Positions 42,804 through 54,085 of a stretch of 64,000 bases of DNA are shown here, one piece after another. Position 1 is the first letter of the stretch; each line of letters starts with the position of its first letter. A model generated the notes under the pieces. It worked only from the letters and a program-made list of their open reading frames with translations, was not told the origin of the DNA and searched no databases. The position numbers and the translations under genes were made by a program. The stretch is from Streptomyces sp. NBC_01283 (lineage in GTDB: Bacteria; Actinomycetota; Actinomycetes; Streptomycetales; Streptomycetaceae), in assembly GCF_041435335.1 (NCBI RefSeq), contig NZ_CP108430.1, forward strand, positions 6,981,001 through 7,045,000. The letters are read 5' to 3'.

Positions 42804-44860
42804 CAGGCCACGCTCCTCATCCGAGTTCCCTGTACGTCCTTGACGAGCCCGGCGATGGACTCGGCCCGCAGCTCGTCGAGCGTCACGGCGGTCCCGCCGA
42901 GCTCACCCGCGAGCTGCCCCGCGAGCCCGAGCCGCACGGGCCCCGACTCGCAGTCCACGACCACGGAAGCGATCCCGGCCGACCCGAACAGCCGCGCCGC
43001 ACGACCCGCCTGCGCCACCGGCTCCACGCCACCCGTGGCCCGGCCGTCCGTCACGACCACGACCAGCGGCCGTCGCGCCGGATCCCGCAGCTTCTCCACC
43101 CGCAGCACCTCGTGCGCCTTGAGCAGCCCGGCGGCGACAGGCGTACGCCCGCCGGTGGGCAGCGTCTCCAGTCGGGCGGCGGCGGCGTCCACGGAGGAGG
43201 TCGGGGGCAGCGCCACGGTGGCGTCCGCACCCCGGAAGGTGATGAGCCCGACCTTGTCCCGCCGCTGATACGCGTCAAGCAGCAGCGAGAGCACCGCGCC
43301 CTTCACGGCACTCATGCGCTGCCGGGCGGCCATGGACCCGGAGGCGTCCACGACGAAGAGCACGAGGTTGCCCTCACGCCCCTCCCGCGTCGCCTGCCGC
43401 AGATCGTCCCGCCGCACGACGAGCCCGCGCCCCGCGCGCCCGCGCGCCCGCTGATGCGGGGCCGCGGCCTGCACGGTGGCCGCCAGGTGCAGCTTGGTGA
43501 GCGCCCCCTGGGGCCGCCGGGCCCCGGTGGTCCGCCCGTGCTCGGTCCGCGCCCGGGAGCGGCGCCCCGCGGCGCCCTCGCCCAGGCCGGGCACGCTCAG
43601 CATCTTCGTGCGGAACGGCTCGGCGGCCCGCACGGCCTGCTGCTCGCCGCCACCGGCGGCCGGGGACTGCGCGGGGGAGGCGTTCTCGTCCTGCCCTGCT
43701 TCACCGCCCTCGCTCTCCGTGGCGGGAGCGTCGGAGGCGTCGGGGGTGCCTTCGGGGGTGTCAGGGGCGTCGGGCCCGCCCTCCGGCGGCCGGCCGCCGC
43801 CACCGGGGCCGCCGCCGTCCGGGTCGTCGTCCCCGCCGTCGCCCTCGTCGTCGGCCGACTGCTCCAGCGTGTCGTCGAGCTTGTCCTCGTCGAGGCCCGG
43901 CGCGTCGAAGGGGTTGCGGCGGCGCCGGTGCGGCAGCGCGAGGAGCGCGGCCTGCCGCACGTCCTCCGCCAGTACGTCCTCGCGCCCGGCCCAGGCGGCC
44001 AGGGCCGTCGCCGTACGCGCCATCACGATGTCGGCCCGCATCCCGTCGACCTCGAACGCGGCGCAGGTGGCCGCGATCTGCCGCAACGCGCCGTCACCGA
44101 GCCGTACGTGGGGAAGCAGGGCGCGCGCCGCGACGATCCGGGACCGCAGCGCGGACTCCTCGTCGTGCCACCGCGCGGCGAACCCCTCCGCGTCGTCGTC
44201 GTACGCGAGCCGTCGCCGTACGACCTCGACGCGCTGGTCGGTCTCCCGCGAGGCGGCGACCTCGACGGTGAGCCCGAACCGGTCGAGCAACTGCGGGCGC
44301 AGCTCGCCCTCTTCGGGGTTCATGGTGCCCACGAGCAGGAACCGCGCGGCATGCCGCACGGAGACGCCCTCACGCTCCACGTACGAGGCGCCCATCGCGG
44401 CGGCGTCGAGCAGCAGGTCGACCAAGTGGTCGTGCAGCAGGTTCACTTCGTCGACGTAGAGGATGCCGCGGTGGGCGTCGGCGAGCAGTCCCGGCTCGAA
44501 GGCCTTGACGCCCTCGGCGAGCGCACGCTCGATGTCCAGCGCCCCCACCAGGCGGTCCTCGGAGGCTCCGACGGGCAGCTCGACCATCCGCGCGTCCCGC
44601 ACGGTGGCCCCGCCCGCGTCGTGCGGACCGTCGGGGCAGGCGGGGTCGGGGGCGGCCGGGTCGCACGAGAACCGGCAGCCGGCCACGACGGGCACCTGCG
44701 GAAGCAGGGCCGAAAGGGCCCGCACGGCCGTGGACTTGGCGGTGCCCTTCTCGCCGCGCACGAGCACGCCGCCGACGGCGGGGGACACGGCGTTGAGCAG
44801 CAGGGCGAGCCGCAGGTCGTCCTGTCCGACGAGGGCGGTGAACGGATAGGGGGTACTCAC
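42803..44860 (-). CDS. Cobalt chelatase ATPase subunit, ChlI-ChlD fusion (CobS/T-like partner of CobN)
   Basis: The 685-residue protein fuses an AAA+ ATPase and a VWA domain. Residues 1-330 are BchI/ChlI-like: GVLVRGEKGTAKSTAVRAL as Walker A, GILYVDEVNLLHDH as Walker B and TMNPEEGELRPQLLDRF. The linker (about 345-430) is acidic and Gly/Pro-rich. Residues 490-685 are the integrin-I/VWA domain with the MIDAS motif FVVDASGSMAAR. It powers CobN in late cobalt insertion. The GTG start at 44860 follows GGAGGCC. It lies 46 bp after cobN. Confidence 0.93.
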   Translation of the reverse strand: MSTPYPFTALVGQDDLRLALLLNAVSPAVGGVLVRGEKGTAKSTAVRALSALLPQVPVVAGCRFSCDPAAPDPACPDGPHDAGGATVRDARMVELPVGASEDRLVGALDIERALAEGVKAFEPGLLADAHRGILYVDEVNLLHDHLVDLLLDAAAMGASYVEREGVSVRHAARFLLVGTMNPEEGELRPQLLDRFGLTVEVAASRETDQRVEVVRRRLAYDDDAEGFAARWHDEESALRSRIVAARALLPHVRLGDGALRQIAATCAAFEVDGMRADIVMARTATALAAWAGREDVLAEDVRQAALLALPHRRRRNPFDAPGLDEDKLDDTLEQSADDEGDGGDDDPDGGGPGGGGRPPEGGPDAPDTPEGTPDASDAPATESEGGEAGQDENASPAQSPAAGGGEQQAVRAAEPFRTKMLSVPGLGEGAAGRRSRARTEHGRTTGARRPQGALTKLHLAATVQAAAPHQRARGRAGRGLVVRRDDLRQATREGREGNLVLFVVDASGSMAARQRMSAVKGAVLSLLLDAYQRRDKVGLITFRGADATVALPPTSSVDAAAARLETLPTGGRTPVAAGLLKAHEVLRVEKLRDPARRPLVVVVTDGRATGGVEPVAQAGRAARLFGSAGIASVVVDCESGPVRLGLAGQLAGELGGTAVTLDELRAESIAGLVKDVQGTRMRSVA

Positions 44861-44906
44861 AAGGCCTCCATTGCGTGGTCCAGGGCGGGGCAGGGGACGG
44901 CGGGCC

Positions 44907-47900
44907 TCACCCGTCCCCCTCCAGCTCGCCCTCAAGCTCAAGGTAGGTGGCCCGGAGCCGCTCCAGGGTCCCCGCGTCCGGCTCGGCCCACAGCCCGCGC
45001 TCGGCAGCTTCGAGCAGCCGCTCGGAAATCCCGCGCAGCGCCCAGGGGTTGGACTTCTGCATGAACTCCCGGTTCTCGGGGTCGAAGACGTACTCGGCGG
45101 AGAGCTTCTCGTACATCCAGTCGTCGACCACGCCCGCCGTGGCGTCGTACCCGAAGAGGTAGTCCACGGTGGCGGCCATCTCGAAGGCCCCCTTGTACCC
45201 GTGGCGCCGCATGGCCGCCATCCAACGGGGGTTGACCACGCGGGCCCGGAAGACGCGGTGGGTCTCCTCGCCCAGGGTGCGGGTCTTCACCTGGTCGGGC
45301 GTCGCGGAGTCGCCGACGTACGCCTCGGGGGACTCGCCCGTCAGGTGCCGCACCATGGCGACCATGCCGCCGTGGTACTGGAAGTAGTCGTCCGCGTCGA
45401 CCAGGTCGTGTTCCCGGGTGTCGACGTTCTTCGCGGCCACGGCGATCCGGCGGAAGGCCGTCTCCATGTCGCCGCGCGCGGCCTTGCCGTCGAGGCCGCG
45501 CCCGTACGCGTAGCCGCCCCACACCGCGTACACCTCGGCGAGGTCGGCGTCGCTGCGCCAGTTCCGCGCGTCGATCAGCGGAAGGAGACCGGCGCCGTAC
45601 GCGCCCGGCTTGGAGCCGAAGATGCGGGAGGTGGCGCGCCTGCGGTCACCGTGCTCGCCGGTGTCCTCGTCGGCGTGCGCCCGTACGTAGTTGGACTCCG
45701 GGGCCTCGTCCAGCTCCGCCACGGCCCGCACCGCGTCGTCGATCAGGCCGATGACGTGCGGGAACGCGTCGCGGAAGAAGCCGGAGATCCGCACCGTCAC
45801 ATCGATGCGGGGCCGCCCGAGCTCCTCCACCGGCACGATCTCGAAGCCGGTCACGCGCCGCGACGCGTCGTCCCACACGGGACGGCAGCCGAGCAGCGCC
45901 AGGATCTCCGCGATGTCGTCGCCCTGGGTGCGCATCGCCGACGTGCCCCACACGGTCAGGCCGACGGACTTCGGGTAGTCGCCGGTGTCCGCCAGGTAGC
46001 GCGCGATGAGCGAGTCGGCGAGCGACTGGCCGACCTCCCAGGAGAGCCGCGAGGGGATCGCCTTGGGGTCGACGGAGTAGAAGTTGCGGCCGGTCGGCAG
46101 CACGTTCACGAGCCCGCGCGTGGGCGAACCGGAAGGACCGGCGGGGACGAATCCGCCGTCGAGCGCCAGCAGGATGTGCCCGATCTCGTCCGTGGTGCGG
46201 GCGAGACGCGGCACGACCTCCTCGCAGGCGAAGCCCAACACGGCCACGGTGGGCGGCAGTTCGACACCGACCACATCGCGTACGAGTTCCCGTACGGCCG
46301 CGAGCTCCCAGCCGCGCTCCTCCATGCCCTCGGCGAGGCGGCGGCAGAGCTGCTCCAGGAGGTCCAGGGCGTCCGCGCCGGACCGCGCGGGCCCGTCGAC
46401 CAGCGAGGTGAGACCGTCGGCGACCTTCACCGCGGCGCCCGGCTCGGCCAGCAGCTCCTTCTCGCTCAGCCCGAAGTGCTCGGCGAGGCAGGCCCGCAGT
46501 CCGGGCAGGGCGTTGGCCTGACCGCCCCACACCTGCGAGGCGCGCAGCACGGCGAGGACCAGGTTGACGCGGGCCTCGCCCTCCGGGCCGCCGCCGAGGA
46601 TGTGCAGACCGTCGCGGATCTGCACGTCCTTGATCTCGCACAGATAGCCGTCGATGTGCATGACGAACTCGTCGAAGGCGGTGTCGTCGGGCTGCTCGTC
46701 CACGTGCAGGTCGTGGTGGAGCTCGGCGGCCTTCACCAGCGTCCAGATCTGCGCCCGCACCGCAGGCGCCTTCGTCGGGTCCAGGTCGCTGACCAGCGCG
46801 TACTCGTCGAGGAGCTGCTCCAGCTTCGCCAGATCGCCGTACGTGTCCGCGCGCGCCATCGGCGGCACCAGGTGGTCCACCACCGTGGCGTGCCCGCGCC
46901 GCTTGGCCTGGGTGCCCTCGCCCGGGTCGTTCACGATGAACGGGTAGATCAGCGGCAGCTCGCCGAGTACCGCGTCCGGGGCGCAGCCCCCGCTCAGGCC
47001 GAGGCCCTTGCCCGGCAGCCACTCCATCGTGCCGTGCTTGCCCATGTGGACGACGGCGTCGGCGCCGAAGGACATCTCAAGCCAGCGGTAGGCCGCCATG
47101 TAGTGGTGCGAGGGCGGCATGTCGGGGTCGTGGTAGATCGCGATCGGGTTCTCGCCGAAGCCGCGCGGCGGCTGGATCATCACGACGACGTTCCCGAACT
47201 GCAGGGAGGCGAGCACGATGTCGTCGCCGTCCACGTACAGGTTGCCGGGCGGCTCGCCCCACGCCTCCAGCATGCCGTCGCGCAGCTCGGGGGCCAGCGT
47301 GTCGAACCACGCCTGATAGTCGGCGAGCGGCACGCGCGCGGGGGCGGCGGCCAGCTGCTCCTCGGTGAGCCACTCGACGTCGTGGCCACCGGCGTTGATG
47401 AGCCGGTGGATGAGCTCGTCGCCGTTGTCCGGGTGGCCCTCGACGACGTACCCGGCATCGCGCAGCGAGTCGAGCACCCGCACCGCCGACGCGGGGGTGT
47501 CCAGGCCGACGGCGTTGCCGACGCGCGAGTGCTTGGTCGGGTACGCGGTGAAGACCAGGGCGAGCTTCTTCTCCGCGTTCGGCTTGTGCTTCAACTGGGC
47601 GTGGCGCAGGGCGATTCCGGCGACCCGGGCGGCGCGCTCGGGGTCGGCGACGTACACCGGTACGTCGTCGGGGCCCTGCTCCTTGAAGGAGAACGGAACG
47701 GTGATGATGCGGCCGTCGAACTCGGGGATGGCGACCTGCATGGCCGCGTCCATGGGGGAGAGCGCGGCGTCCGACGCGTCCCACGTGGCGCGCGAGGAGG
47801 TCAGGCACAGTCCTTGCAGGACAGGGATGTTCAGGTCGGCGAGCGCGCCGATGTCCCAGGCCTCCTCGTCGCCGCCCGCGCTCGCGCCCGAGGCGTGCGT

Positions 47901-48581
47901 GCCGCCCGCCGCGAGGACGGTGGCGACCAGGGAGTCCGCCCGCCCCAGGATCTCGTACAGTCCCGCGTCCGCGCCGCGCAGCGAACCGCAGTACACGGCA
48001 AGGGCGTTGGCGCCCCGCGCCTCGATCGCCTCGCACAGCGTGTCGACGAAGCCGGTGTTACCGGAGAGCTGGTGCGCCCGGTAGAAGAGCACCCCCACGG
48101 TCGGCCGGCCCTCGACGAACGGGCGCGTGCCGTGCACCCCGTACTCGGGCATCTTCTTCGGCTCGGCGCTCTGCCGCTCATGGGCGTCACCGGAGCGCGC
48201 GGGTCCCGCCGCGAGGACGTCCTCCTTGAGGAACCGCACCAGCTCACGCAGGTTCTCCGCGCCGCCCTCGACGAGATACCGCAGGGCTTCCGCCACCGAC
48301 CCCGCGTGCACGGTCGACTCGGCCATCAGCTCCGCGTCCGGCACGGCCTCGCCGCCGAGCAGCACCGTCGGGATCCCGGCGGCCTTCAGCGCCGCGAGCC
48401 CGTCCTCCCAGGCACGCTTGCCGCCGAGCAGGCGTACGACGGCGACGTCCGCGCCCTCGATCAGCGCGGGCAGCTCGTCCTGCACGTCGACCCGGGTCGG
48501 GTTGCCGATGCGGTAGGGGGCGCCGGAGGCACGGGCGGCAAGGAGGTCCGTGTCGGCGGTGGACAGAAGCAGGACGGTCAT
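44907..48581 (-). CDS. cobN: Cobaltochelatase subunit CobN
   Basis: The 1224-residue protein is the large catalytic subunit of the late, ATP-dependent cobaltochelatase acting on hydrogenobyrinic acid a,c-diamide. Length and motifs fit the CobN/BchH family: [84 protein letters not shown] and the C-terminal [20 protein letters not shown]. It is cytosolic and works with the ChlI-ChlD fusion downstream. It starts at the ATG at 48581, overlapping the cobQ stop. Confidence 0.97.
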   Translation of the reverse strand: MTVLLLSTADTDLLAARASGAPYRIGNPTRVDVQDELPALIEGADVAVVRLLGGKRAWEDGLAALKAAGIPTVLLGGEAVPDAELMAESTVHAGSVAEALRYLVEGGAENLRELVRFLKEDVLAAGPARSGDAHERQSAEPKKMPEYGVHGTRPFVEGRPTVGVLFYRAHQLSGNTGFVDTLCEAIEARGANALAVYCGSLRGADAGLYEILGRADSLVATVLAAGGTHASGASAGGDEEAWDIGALADLNIPVLQGLCLTSSRATWDASDAALSPMDAAMQVAIPEFDGRIITVPFSFKEQGPDDVPVYVADPERAARVAGIALRHAQLKHKPNAEKKLALVFTAYPTKHSRVGNAVGLDTPASAVRVLDSLRDAGYVVEGHPDNGDELIHRLINAGGHDVEWLTEEQLAAAPARVPLADYQAWFDTLAPELRDGMLEAWGEPPGNLYVDGDDIVLASLQFGNVVVMIQPPRGFGENPIAIYHDPDMPPSHHYMAAYRWLEMSFGADAVVHMGKHGTMEWLPGKGLGLSGGCAPDAVLGELPLIYPFIVNDPGEGTQAKRRGHATVVDHLVPPMARADTYGDLAKLEQLLDEYALVSDLDPTKAPAVRAQIWTLVKAAELHHDLHVDEQPDDTAFDEFVMHIDGYLCEIKDVQIRDGLHILGGGPEGEARVNLVLAVLRASQVWGGQANALPGLRACLAEHFGLSEKELLAEPGAAVKVADGLTSLVDGPARSGADALDLLEQLCRRLAEGMEERGWELAAVRELVRDVVGVELPPTVAVLGFACEEVVPRLARTTDEIGHILLALDGGFVPAGPSGSPTRGLVNVLPTGRNFYSVDPKAIPSRLSWEVGQSLADSLIARYLADTGDYPKSVGLTVWGTSAMRTQGDDIAEILALLGCRPVWDDASRRVTGFEIVPVEELGRPRIDVTVRISGFFRDAFPHVIGLIDDAVRAVAELDEAPESNYVRAHADEDTGEHGDRRRATSRIFGSKPGAYGAGLLPLIDARNWRSDADLAEVYAVWGGYAYGRGLDGKAARGDMETAFRRIAVAAKNVDTREHDLVDADDYFQYHGGMVAMVRHLTGESPEAYVGDSATPDQVKTRTLGEETHRVFRARVVNPRWMAAMRRHGYKGAFEMAATVDYLFGYDATAGVVDDWMYEKLSAEYVFDPENREFMQKSNPWALRGISERLLEAAERGLWAEPDAGTLERLRATYLELEGELEGDG

Positions 48582-50086
48582 GAGGGTGCCCCCGGTGCGA
48601 TGAAGGGGAGACCGGCGGGTGCGCCGGTCTCGATCAGGCTGAGCAGCGCGTCCGTGTCCGCGTGCCCTTCGATCAGGTCGCCGAGCAGGTCGAGCTGCTC
48701 CTCGCGCAGTGCGCCGAAGCTGGTGTCGGGCGCGGGCACGAATCGGCGCCCGGCGGCGCGGGCCACCTCGGTGAGGAAACGCCGCCGGAACGCGTCGCTC
48801 TCCAGCGAGCCGTGCCAGTGCGTGCCCCACACCTCGCCGACACGGCAGCCGTCCAGGAAGGGCTCTCCGCCCAGGATCTGAGCGACGCCGTGATGGATCT
48901 CGTACCCCTCGACGGGTTCTCCGAGGGCCTCGCCGACGGGCCGCGCGAGGGTCTTCTCCCGCTCGAACCGGACGCGCACGGGCAGCAGTCCGAGCCCGTC
49001 CACGGCGCCCGCCCGCGACTCGACGTCGTCCTCGATGTGCTCGCCGAGCACCTGGAAGCCGCCGCAGATCCCGAGCACGGGCCGCCCCTCGGCGGCACGC
49101 CGGGCGATGGCGTCCGCGAGGCCGCGTTCGCGCAGCCACTCCAGGGCACGCACGGTCCCGCGCGTGCCGGGGACGATCACCAGGTCGGCGTCGACGAGTT
49201 CCTCGGCCCGGTCCACGAACCGCACGACGACGCCCGGTTCGGCGGCCAGCGCGTCCACGTCCGTGAAGTTCGACATCAGCGGTACGGCACAGACGGCGAC
49301 CCGCAGCACGTCCGCACCGATCGGGGGAGCGACCACGGACTCCCGCACGGCGCCCCGCAGGGACACCCGGAGCCCGTCCTCCTCGTCGATGCCGAGGCCG
49401 TGCTGGAACGGCAGCACACCGAACGTCCGCCGCCCGGTGAGCTCATGGAGCATGTCGAGCCCCGGTTCGAGCAGCGAGACGTCGCCCCGGAACTTGTTGA
49501 CGAGGTACCCGGCGACCAGCTCCTGGTCCTGGGCGCTCAGCAGCGCGGTGGTCCCGAAGAAGGAGGCGAAGACGCCCCCGCGGTCGATGTCTCCCACCAC
49601 GACCACGGGGAAGCGGGCGGCCCGCGCGATCCCCATGTTCACGATGTCCGTACGCCGCAGATTGATCTCGGCGGGACTGCCCGCGCCTTCACAGATCACG
49701 GCGTCATAGCTGCCCCGAAGTTCCTCCAGGCATCCCACGACGGTGGAGAGCAGCGCTTCCTGCCGCCCTCCGTGGTAGCCCCTGGCGCTCATCTCGCCCA
49801 CGGGCTTGCCCATCAGGACGACCTGGCTGCTGCGGTCGCTGCCCGGCTTGAGCAGCACGGGGTTCATCAGCGCGCTCGGCTCGACCCGGGCGGCCTGCGC
49901 CTGCATGGCCTGGGCCCGCCCGATCTCGGCACCCTCGCGCGTGACGAAGGAGTTGAGGGACATGTTCTGCGCCTTGAAGGGCGCGACGGAGACCCCCTTG
50001 CGGGCCAGCCACCGGCAGATCCCGGCGGTGACGACGCTCTTCCCCGCGTCGGACGTCGTCCCGGCGACGAGCAGTCCACCGCTCAT
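48578..50086 (-). CDS. cobQ: Cobyric acid synthase
   Basis: The 502-residue amidotransferase adds the b, d, e and g amides. The N-terminal dethiobiotin-synthetase-like domain opens with [23 protein letters not shown], followed by [14 protein letters not shown] and [14 protein letters not shown]. The C-terminal glutaminase carries the Cys of [10 protein letters not shown] and the His of [10 protein letters not shown]. Stop and start overlap both neighbours by 4 nt. Confidence 0.96.
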   Translation of the reverse strand: MSGGLLVAGTTSDAGKSVVTAGICRWLARKGVSVAPFKAQNMSLNSFVTREGAEIGRAQAMQAQAARVEPSALMNPVLLKPGSDRSSQVVLMGKPVGEMSARGYHGGRQEALLSTVVGCLEELRGSYDAVICEGAGSPAEINLRRTDIVNMGIARAARFPVVVVGDIDRGGVFASFFGTTALLSAQDQELVAGYLVNKFRGDVSLLEPGLDMLHELTGRRTFGVLPFQHGLGIDEEDGLRVSLRGAVRESVVAPPIGADVLRVAVCAVPLMSNFTDVDALAAEPGVVVRFVDRAEELVDADLVIVPGTRGTVRALEWLRERGLADAIARRAAEGRPVLGICGGFQVLGEHIEDDVESRAGAVDGLGLLPVRVRFEREKTLARPVGEALGEPVEGYEIHHGVAQILGGEPFLDGCRVGEVWGTHWHGSLESDAFRRRFLTEVARAAGRRFVPAPDTSFGALREEQLDLLGDLIEGHADTDALLSLIETGAPAGLPFIAPGAPS

Positions 50087-51024
50087 GAGGCCCTGCCTTT
50101 CCGTAGTGTGCTCACGGCCGCGGCGACGCCCAGGGCCAGCAGCCCGACCCGCCGCGACAGCTTCACGGCCCGCTCGATGTCGGCGACCTCGACGCCCCGC
50201 CCGGCCTCGTTGAGGACAGGTCGGTGCTCGACACGCCCCGCGTACGAGAGCGTCCCCCCGAGCCGTACGCCCAACGCCCCGGCGAAGGAGGCCTCGACGG
50301 GCCCCGCGTTGGGGCTCGGATGCTTCGCCGCATCGCCGCGCCAGGCGCGCAGGGCTCCCCGCGGCGCGTCCCCGGCGGCAGCCGCGAGCACGGCGGTGAG
50401 CCGGGCCCCGGGCCACCCCAGTACGTCGTCGAGCCGCGCGGAGGCCCAGCCGTAGCGCCGGTACCTCGCGGATTTGTGCCCGACCATGGCGTCGAGGGTG
50501 TTGACGGCCCGGAAGGCGACGAGCCCGGGAACGCCGCCGACGGCGCCCCACACGAGCGCCCCGACCACGGCGTCGGAGGTGTTCTCGGCGACGGACTCGA
50601 CCACGGCGCGCGCGATGCCGTCGGCGTCCAGCGCCTGCGGGTCCCGGCCGCACAGATGCGGCAGCCGCTCCCGCGCCACCTCGATGTCCCCGGCGGCCAG
50701 CGCGCCGCCGACGGCCCGCGCCTCACGCCCCAGCGAGGTGCCGCCGACCACGGCCCAGGTGGTGGCGGCGGTCAGCGCGACGGATGCGGCGCGCGAGTCA
50801 CGTACGAGAGAAGAGGCCAGGACGGCGGCACCGGCCGCACCTCCGGCACACACCACGGCATGCAGGGCGCCCCACCCGCGGTGGTCACGCCACAGCACAC
50901 GCTCGACGGCAGCGGCGGCCCGCCCGAACGCGGCGACCGGATGCCCGCGGCGGGGATCGCCGAGGAACAGGTCACCGAGGAGGCCGGCGGCGGCGCCGTA
51001 CGCGAAGTCGCGATCGGCACGCAT
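50083..51024 (-). CDS. cobD: Adenosylcobinamide-phosphate synthase (CbiB/CobD)
   Basis: The 313-residue membrane protein attaches the aminopropanol arm to adenosylcobyric acid. Landmarks are [20 protein letters not shown] at the start, [19 protein letters not shown] and [27 protein letters not shown]. About four to five helices are visible. It is the first gene of operon 1, with a weak Shine-Dalgarno sequence before the ATG at 51024. That fits translational control by the cobalamin riboswitch just upstream. Confidence 0.95.
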   Translation of the reverse strand: MRADRDFAYGAAAGLLGDLFLGDPRRGHPVAAFGRAAAAVERVLWRDHRGWGALHAVVCAGGAAGAAVLASSLVRDSRAASVALTAATTWAVVGGTSLGREARAVGGALAAGDIEVARERLPHLCGRDPQALDADGIARAVVESVAENTSDAVVGALVWGAVGGVPGLVAFRAVNTLDAMVGHKSARYRRYGWASARLDDVLGWPGARLTAVLAAAAGDAPRGALRAWRGDAAKHPSPNAGPVEASFAGALGVRLGGTLSYAGRVEHRPVLNEAGRGVEVADIERAVKLSRRVGLLALGVAAAVSTLRKGRAS

Positions 51025-51114
51025 CGGTTCAGCCGGCCGTTGTGCCGAGAGGAGAGCTCACGCTCGGGAACTGGTCCGGCAATGGGCGGCCGCGCATGGC
51101 GATATGTCCTCACT

Positions 51115-51300
51115 CAGGGTGTCCGCGCCCTGGTTCGACGTGATCGGCGGCGAGAGTTCCTGGCTTCCGAGGAGTCAGTTCCTCGATGACAGTGGCGGGA
51201 CCGCGCCGGATTCGCACCGGCTTCCTCTCCTGCTGCCGTATTGGCTCCGGCAGTCCACCACGGCCCGCGAAGGCCCGTCAACTCGCCGTTGACCTGCGAC
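51115..51300 (-). promoter_or_regulatory. Cobalamin riboswitch of the cobD-cobI operon
   Basis: Reading the minus strand, the B12-box core lies at 51189-51227: GAGGAAGCCGGTGCGAATCC, then GGCGCGGTCCCGCCACTGT. A downstream CTCCTCGGAAGCCAGGA (51158-51174) gives the 3' core, and GCCGGAGCC with GGCAGCAGG supplies upstream stems. GxxxCCCGCxACTGT and GGAAGCCxGGTGC are the conserved landmarks of this class. It lies about 90 nt before the cobD start. High adenosylcobalamin should shut down the roughly 11-kb operon. The outer limits are approximate. Confidence 0.95.
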
Positions 51301-51364
51301 GGGAGAGTGTGCTGAGGCCCACAGCCGGGCCTCTGACGGCTCCTTGCCGAGCCCACGGACAAAA

Positions 51365-51400
51365 GTGGGGTGCGGGACGCCGAAGCGTCCCGCACCCCAC
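51365..51400 (-). terminator. Rho-independent terminator of the phosphate transporter operon
   Basis: GTGGGGTGCGGGACGC and GCGTCCCGCACCCCAC form a perfect 16-bp stem around a 4-base loop. It lies 15 bp past the small membrane protein stop and is followed on the minus strand by TTTTGTCC. It separates phosphate transport from the riboswitch-controlled cob operon. Confidence 0.93.
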
Positions 51401-51415
51401 TGAGAACCGCCGTCG

Positions 51416-51652
51416 TCAGGCGACGATCAGATAGATCCCGTACGCCACTGCCGCCGCGCAGAGCGCGAAGCACACGTACGCGCCCGTGCGTGCCGCCGCG
51501 GCGGTGCCGCCCGCGGCCGAGGGGGCGCCGGACGTCGCCGCCTCGCGCTTGGCGAGGCCGACGATGCCGAGGGTGAACAGGCCCACCAGGGCCACCGTCA
51601 CCGCGAGGCTGACTCCGAAGACGGAGCCGAGAGCTGCCCAGTCGATGTCCAT
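51416..51652 (-). CDS. Small two-helix membrane protein downstream of the phosphate transporter
   Basis: The 78-residue protein has hydrophobic helices at about residues 8-33 and 55-77, joined by an Ala/Gly/Ser loop (REAATSGAPSAAGGTAAAAR). I know it only as a conserved hypothetical next to PiT-type transporters. It begins 12 bp after the transporter stop, so it is co-transcribed with it and might be an accessory subunit. Confidence 0.8.
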   Translation of the reverse strand: MDIDWAALGSVFGVSLAVTVALVGLFTLGIVGLAKREAATSGAPSAAGGTAAAARTGAYVCFALCAAAVAYGIYLIVA

Positions 51653-51664
51653 GCTGACTTTTCC

Positions 51665-52936
<1,272 letters not shown>

Positions 52937-52983
52937 TTACCCAGGCTTCTGTTGGACGTCAGTGGCAAGTGGAACGTAGGCAA

Positions 52984-53005
52984 TGTGGGTGAACGGAAAG
53001 TGAAC
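52984..53005 (-). promoter_or_regulatory. PHO box (PhoP-binding direct repeats)
   Basis: On the minus strand two 11-bp units are adjacent: GTTCACTTTCC then GTTCACCCACA. These match the GTTCACC consensus of Streptomyces PhoP sites. A weaker third unit, GTTCCACTTGC, follows nearer the gene. The rest of the 350-bp gap 52937-53286 shows no gene. Confidence 0.8.
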
Positions 53006-53286
53006 TGGGTCGGGCCGTGCGGTGACCCAATGCGCGGCACTGTCACTCCGGTTGTGCCGGGGCCCTGACGAAGATCGCCCGGAGCGGCGGCCGGAAGCCT
53101 GGATTCCGGGCTTCTGGGGTGCCTGGCCCGTGCCCGGCCGCCCCCGGGCGAACCTCTTCAGCGGTCCGGCGATCCGTTGGAGAGATCCTGATCACCCCGT
53201 AGGGGTGGTGGCGCAGAGGGGCGCCTTCTCGGCCTGCCCGTGGCCGAAACCGGAATCCCGGCGAGGGCTGCTGGCAGGATCACCGC

Positions 53287-53964
53287 ATGACGGAGCAGCG
53301 GGGCGAAGGCGACGAAGGCCGGCAGGGTGCGATGGAGCGGGCGTGGGAAGAGCTGGTGGCGGCGGCCCGCAGAACGGTGGCGGACGGTCTGGTGGTCGGC
53401 ACCTCGGGCAATGTCTCGGTGCGCGTCGGCGGCACGATCCTCGTCACCCCCAGCGGGGTGCCGTACGACCGCCTGACGGCGCGGGACGCGGTCGGTGTCG
53501 ACGCGGACGGCAACCAGCTCTTCGGCGACCTCGCCCCGACCAGCGAACTGCCCATGCACCTGGCGGTCTACCGCACCACGCACGCCGGAGCCGTGGTCCA
53601 CACCCACGCGGTGCACGCCACCGCCGTCTCCACCCTGGTCCCGGAACTCCCGCCCATCCACTACATGACGGCCGCCCTCGGCGGCCCGGTCCGGGTCGCC
53701 CGGTATGCGCCGTACGGCTCGGACGAGCTGGCCGAGAACATGCTCCGGGCCCTCAGGGAGCGCACCGGCTGCCTGCTCCAGAACCACGGAACCATCACCT
53801 ACGGGGACACCCTGGACCAGGCGTACGACCGCACGGCGCAGCTGGAGTGGATGTCCCGCCTCTGGCTGACGGCCAGCTCCGTGCCCGGCCACGCCCCGAG
53901 CCTCCTGTCCGCGGGGCAGCTCAGGGAAGCGGCGGACAGACTGCGGGGCTACGGAAAGCGGTGA
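53287..53964 (+). CDS. Class II aldolase/adducin-family protein (fuculose-phosphate aldolase-like)
   Basis: The 225-residue protein carries the FucA-type zinc site: TSGNVSVR near residue 40, then VVHTHAVHATAVSTL (HxH ligands about residues 100-104) and LLQNHGTITYG with the third His. ELPMHLAVYRT contains the catalytic Glu. It cleaves or epimerises a sugar phosphate in the cytosol; the exact substrate is unclear. The ATG at 53287 is given; the ATG at 53332 would remove 15 poorly conserved residues. Confidence 0.9.
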   Translation: MTEQRGEGDEGRQGAMERAWEELVAAARRTVADGLVVGTSGNVSVRVGGTILVTPSGVPYDRLTARDAVGVDADGNQLFGDLAPTSELPMHLAVYRTTHAGAVVHTHAVHATAVSTLVPELPPIHYMTAALGGPVRVARYAPYGSDELAENMLRALRERTGCLLQNHGTITYGDTLDQAYDRTAQLEWMSRLWLTASSVPGHAPSLLSAGQLREAADRLRGYGKR

Positions 53965-54085
53965 CACGGCAGCGGCTCCGCCTCCGGACGCCCGGGGGCG
54001 AGCCCGTGACGCCGCGGACGAACTGACATCACCCCGCGGGCCCCGCCCACTGGCCCAGGACCCGTCAGGGCCGGACACTGGGCAG

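Noticed and set aside
44871..48881. A 1336-codon open frame opposite cobN
   Set aside because: It is antisense to a clear CobN gene. Its composition (Arg, Gly, Val, His runs) is what high-GC codon bias produces on the opposite strand, and it matches no family.
48662..50455. Plus-strand open frame of 597 codons
   Set aside because: It is antisense to cobQ and cobD, both with intact catalytic motifs and 4-nt overlaps. It is a codon-bias shadow.
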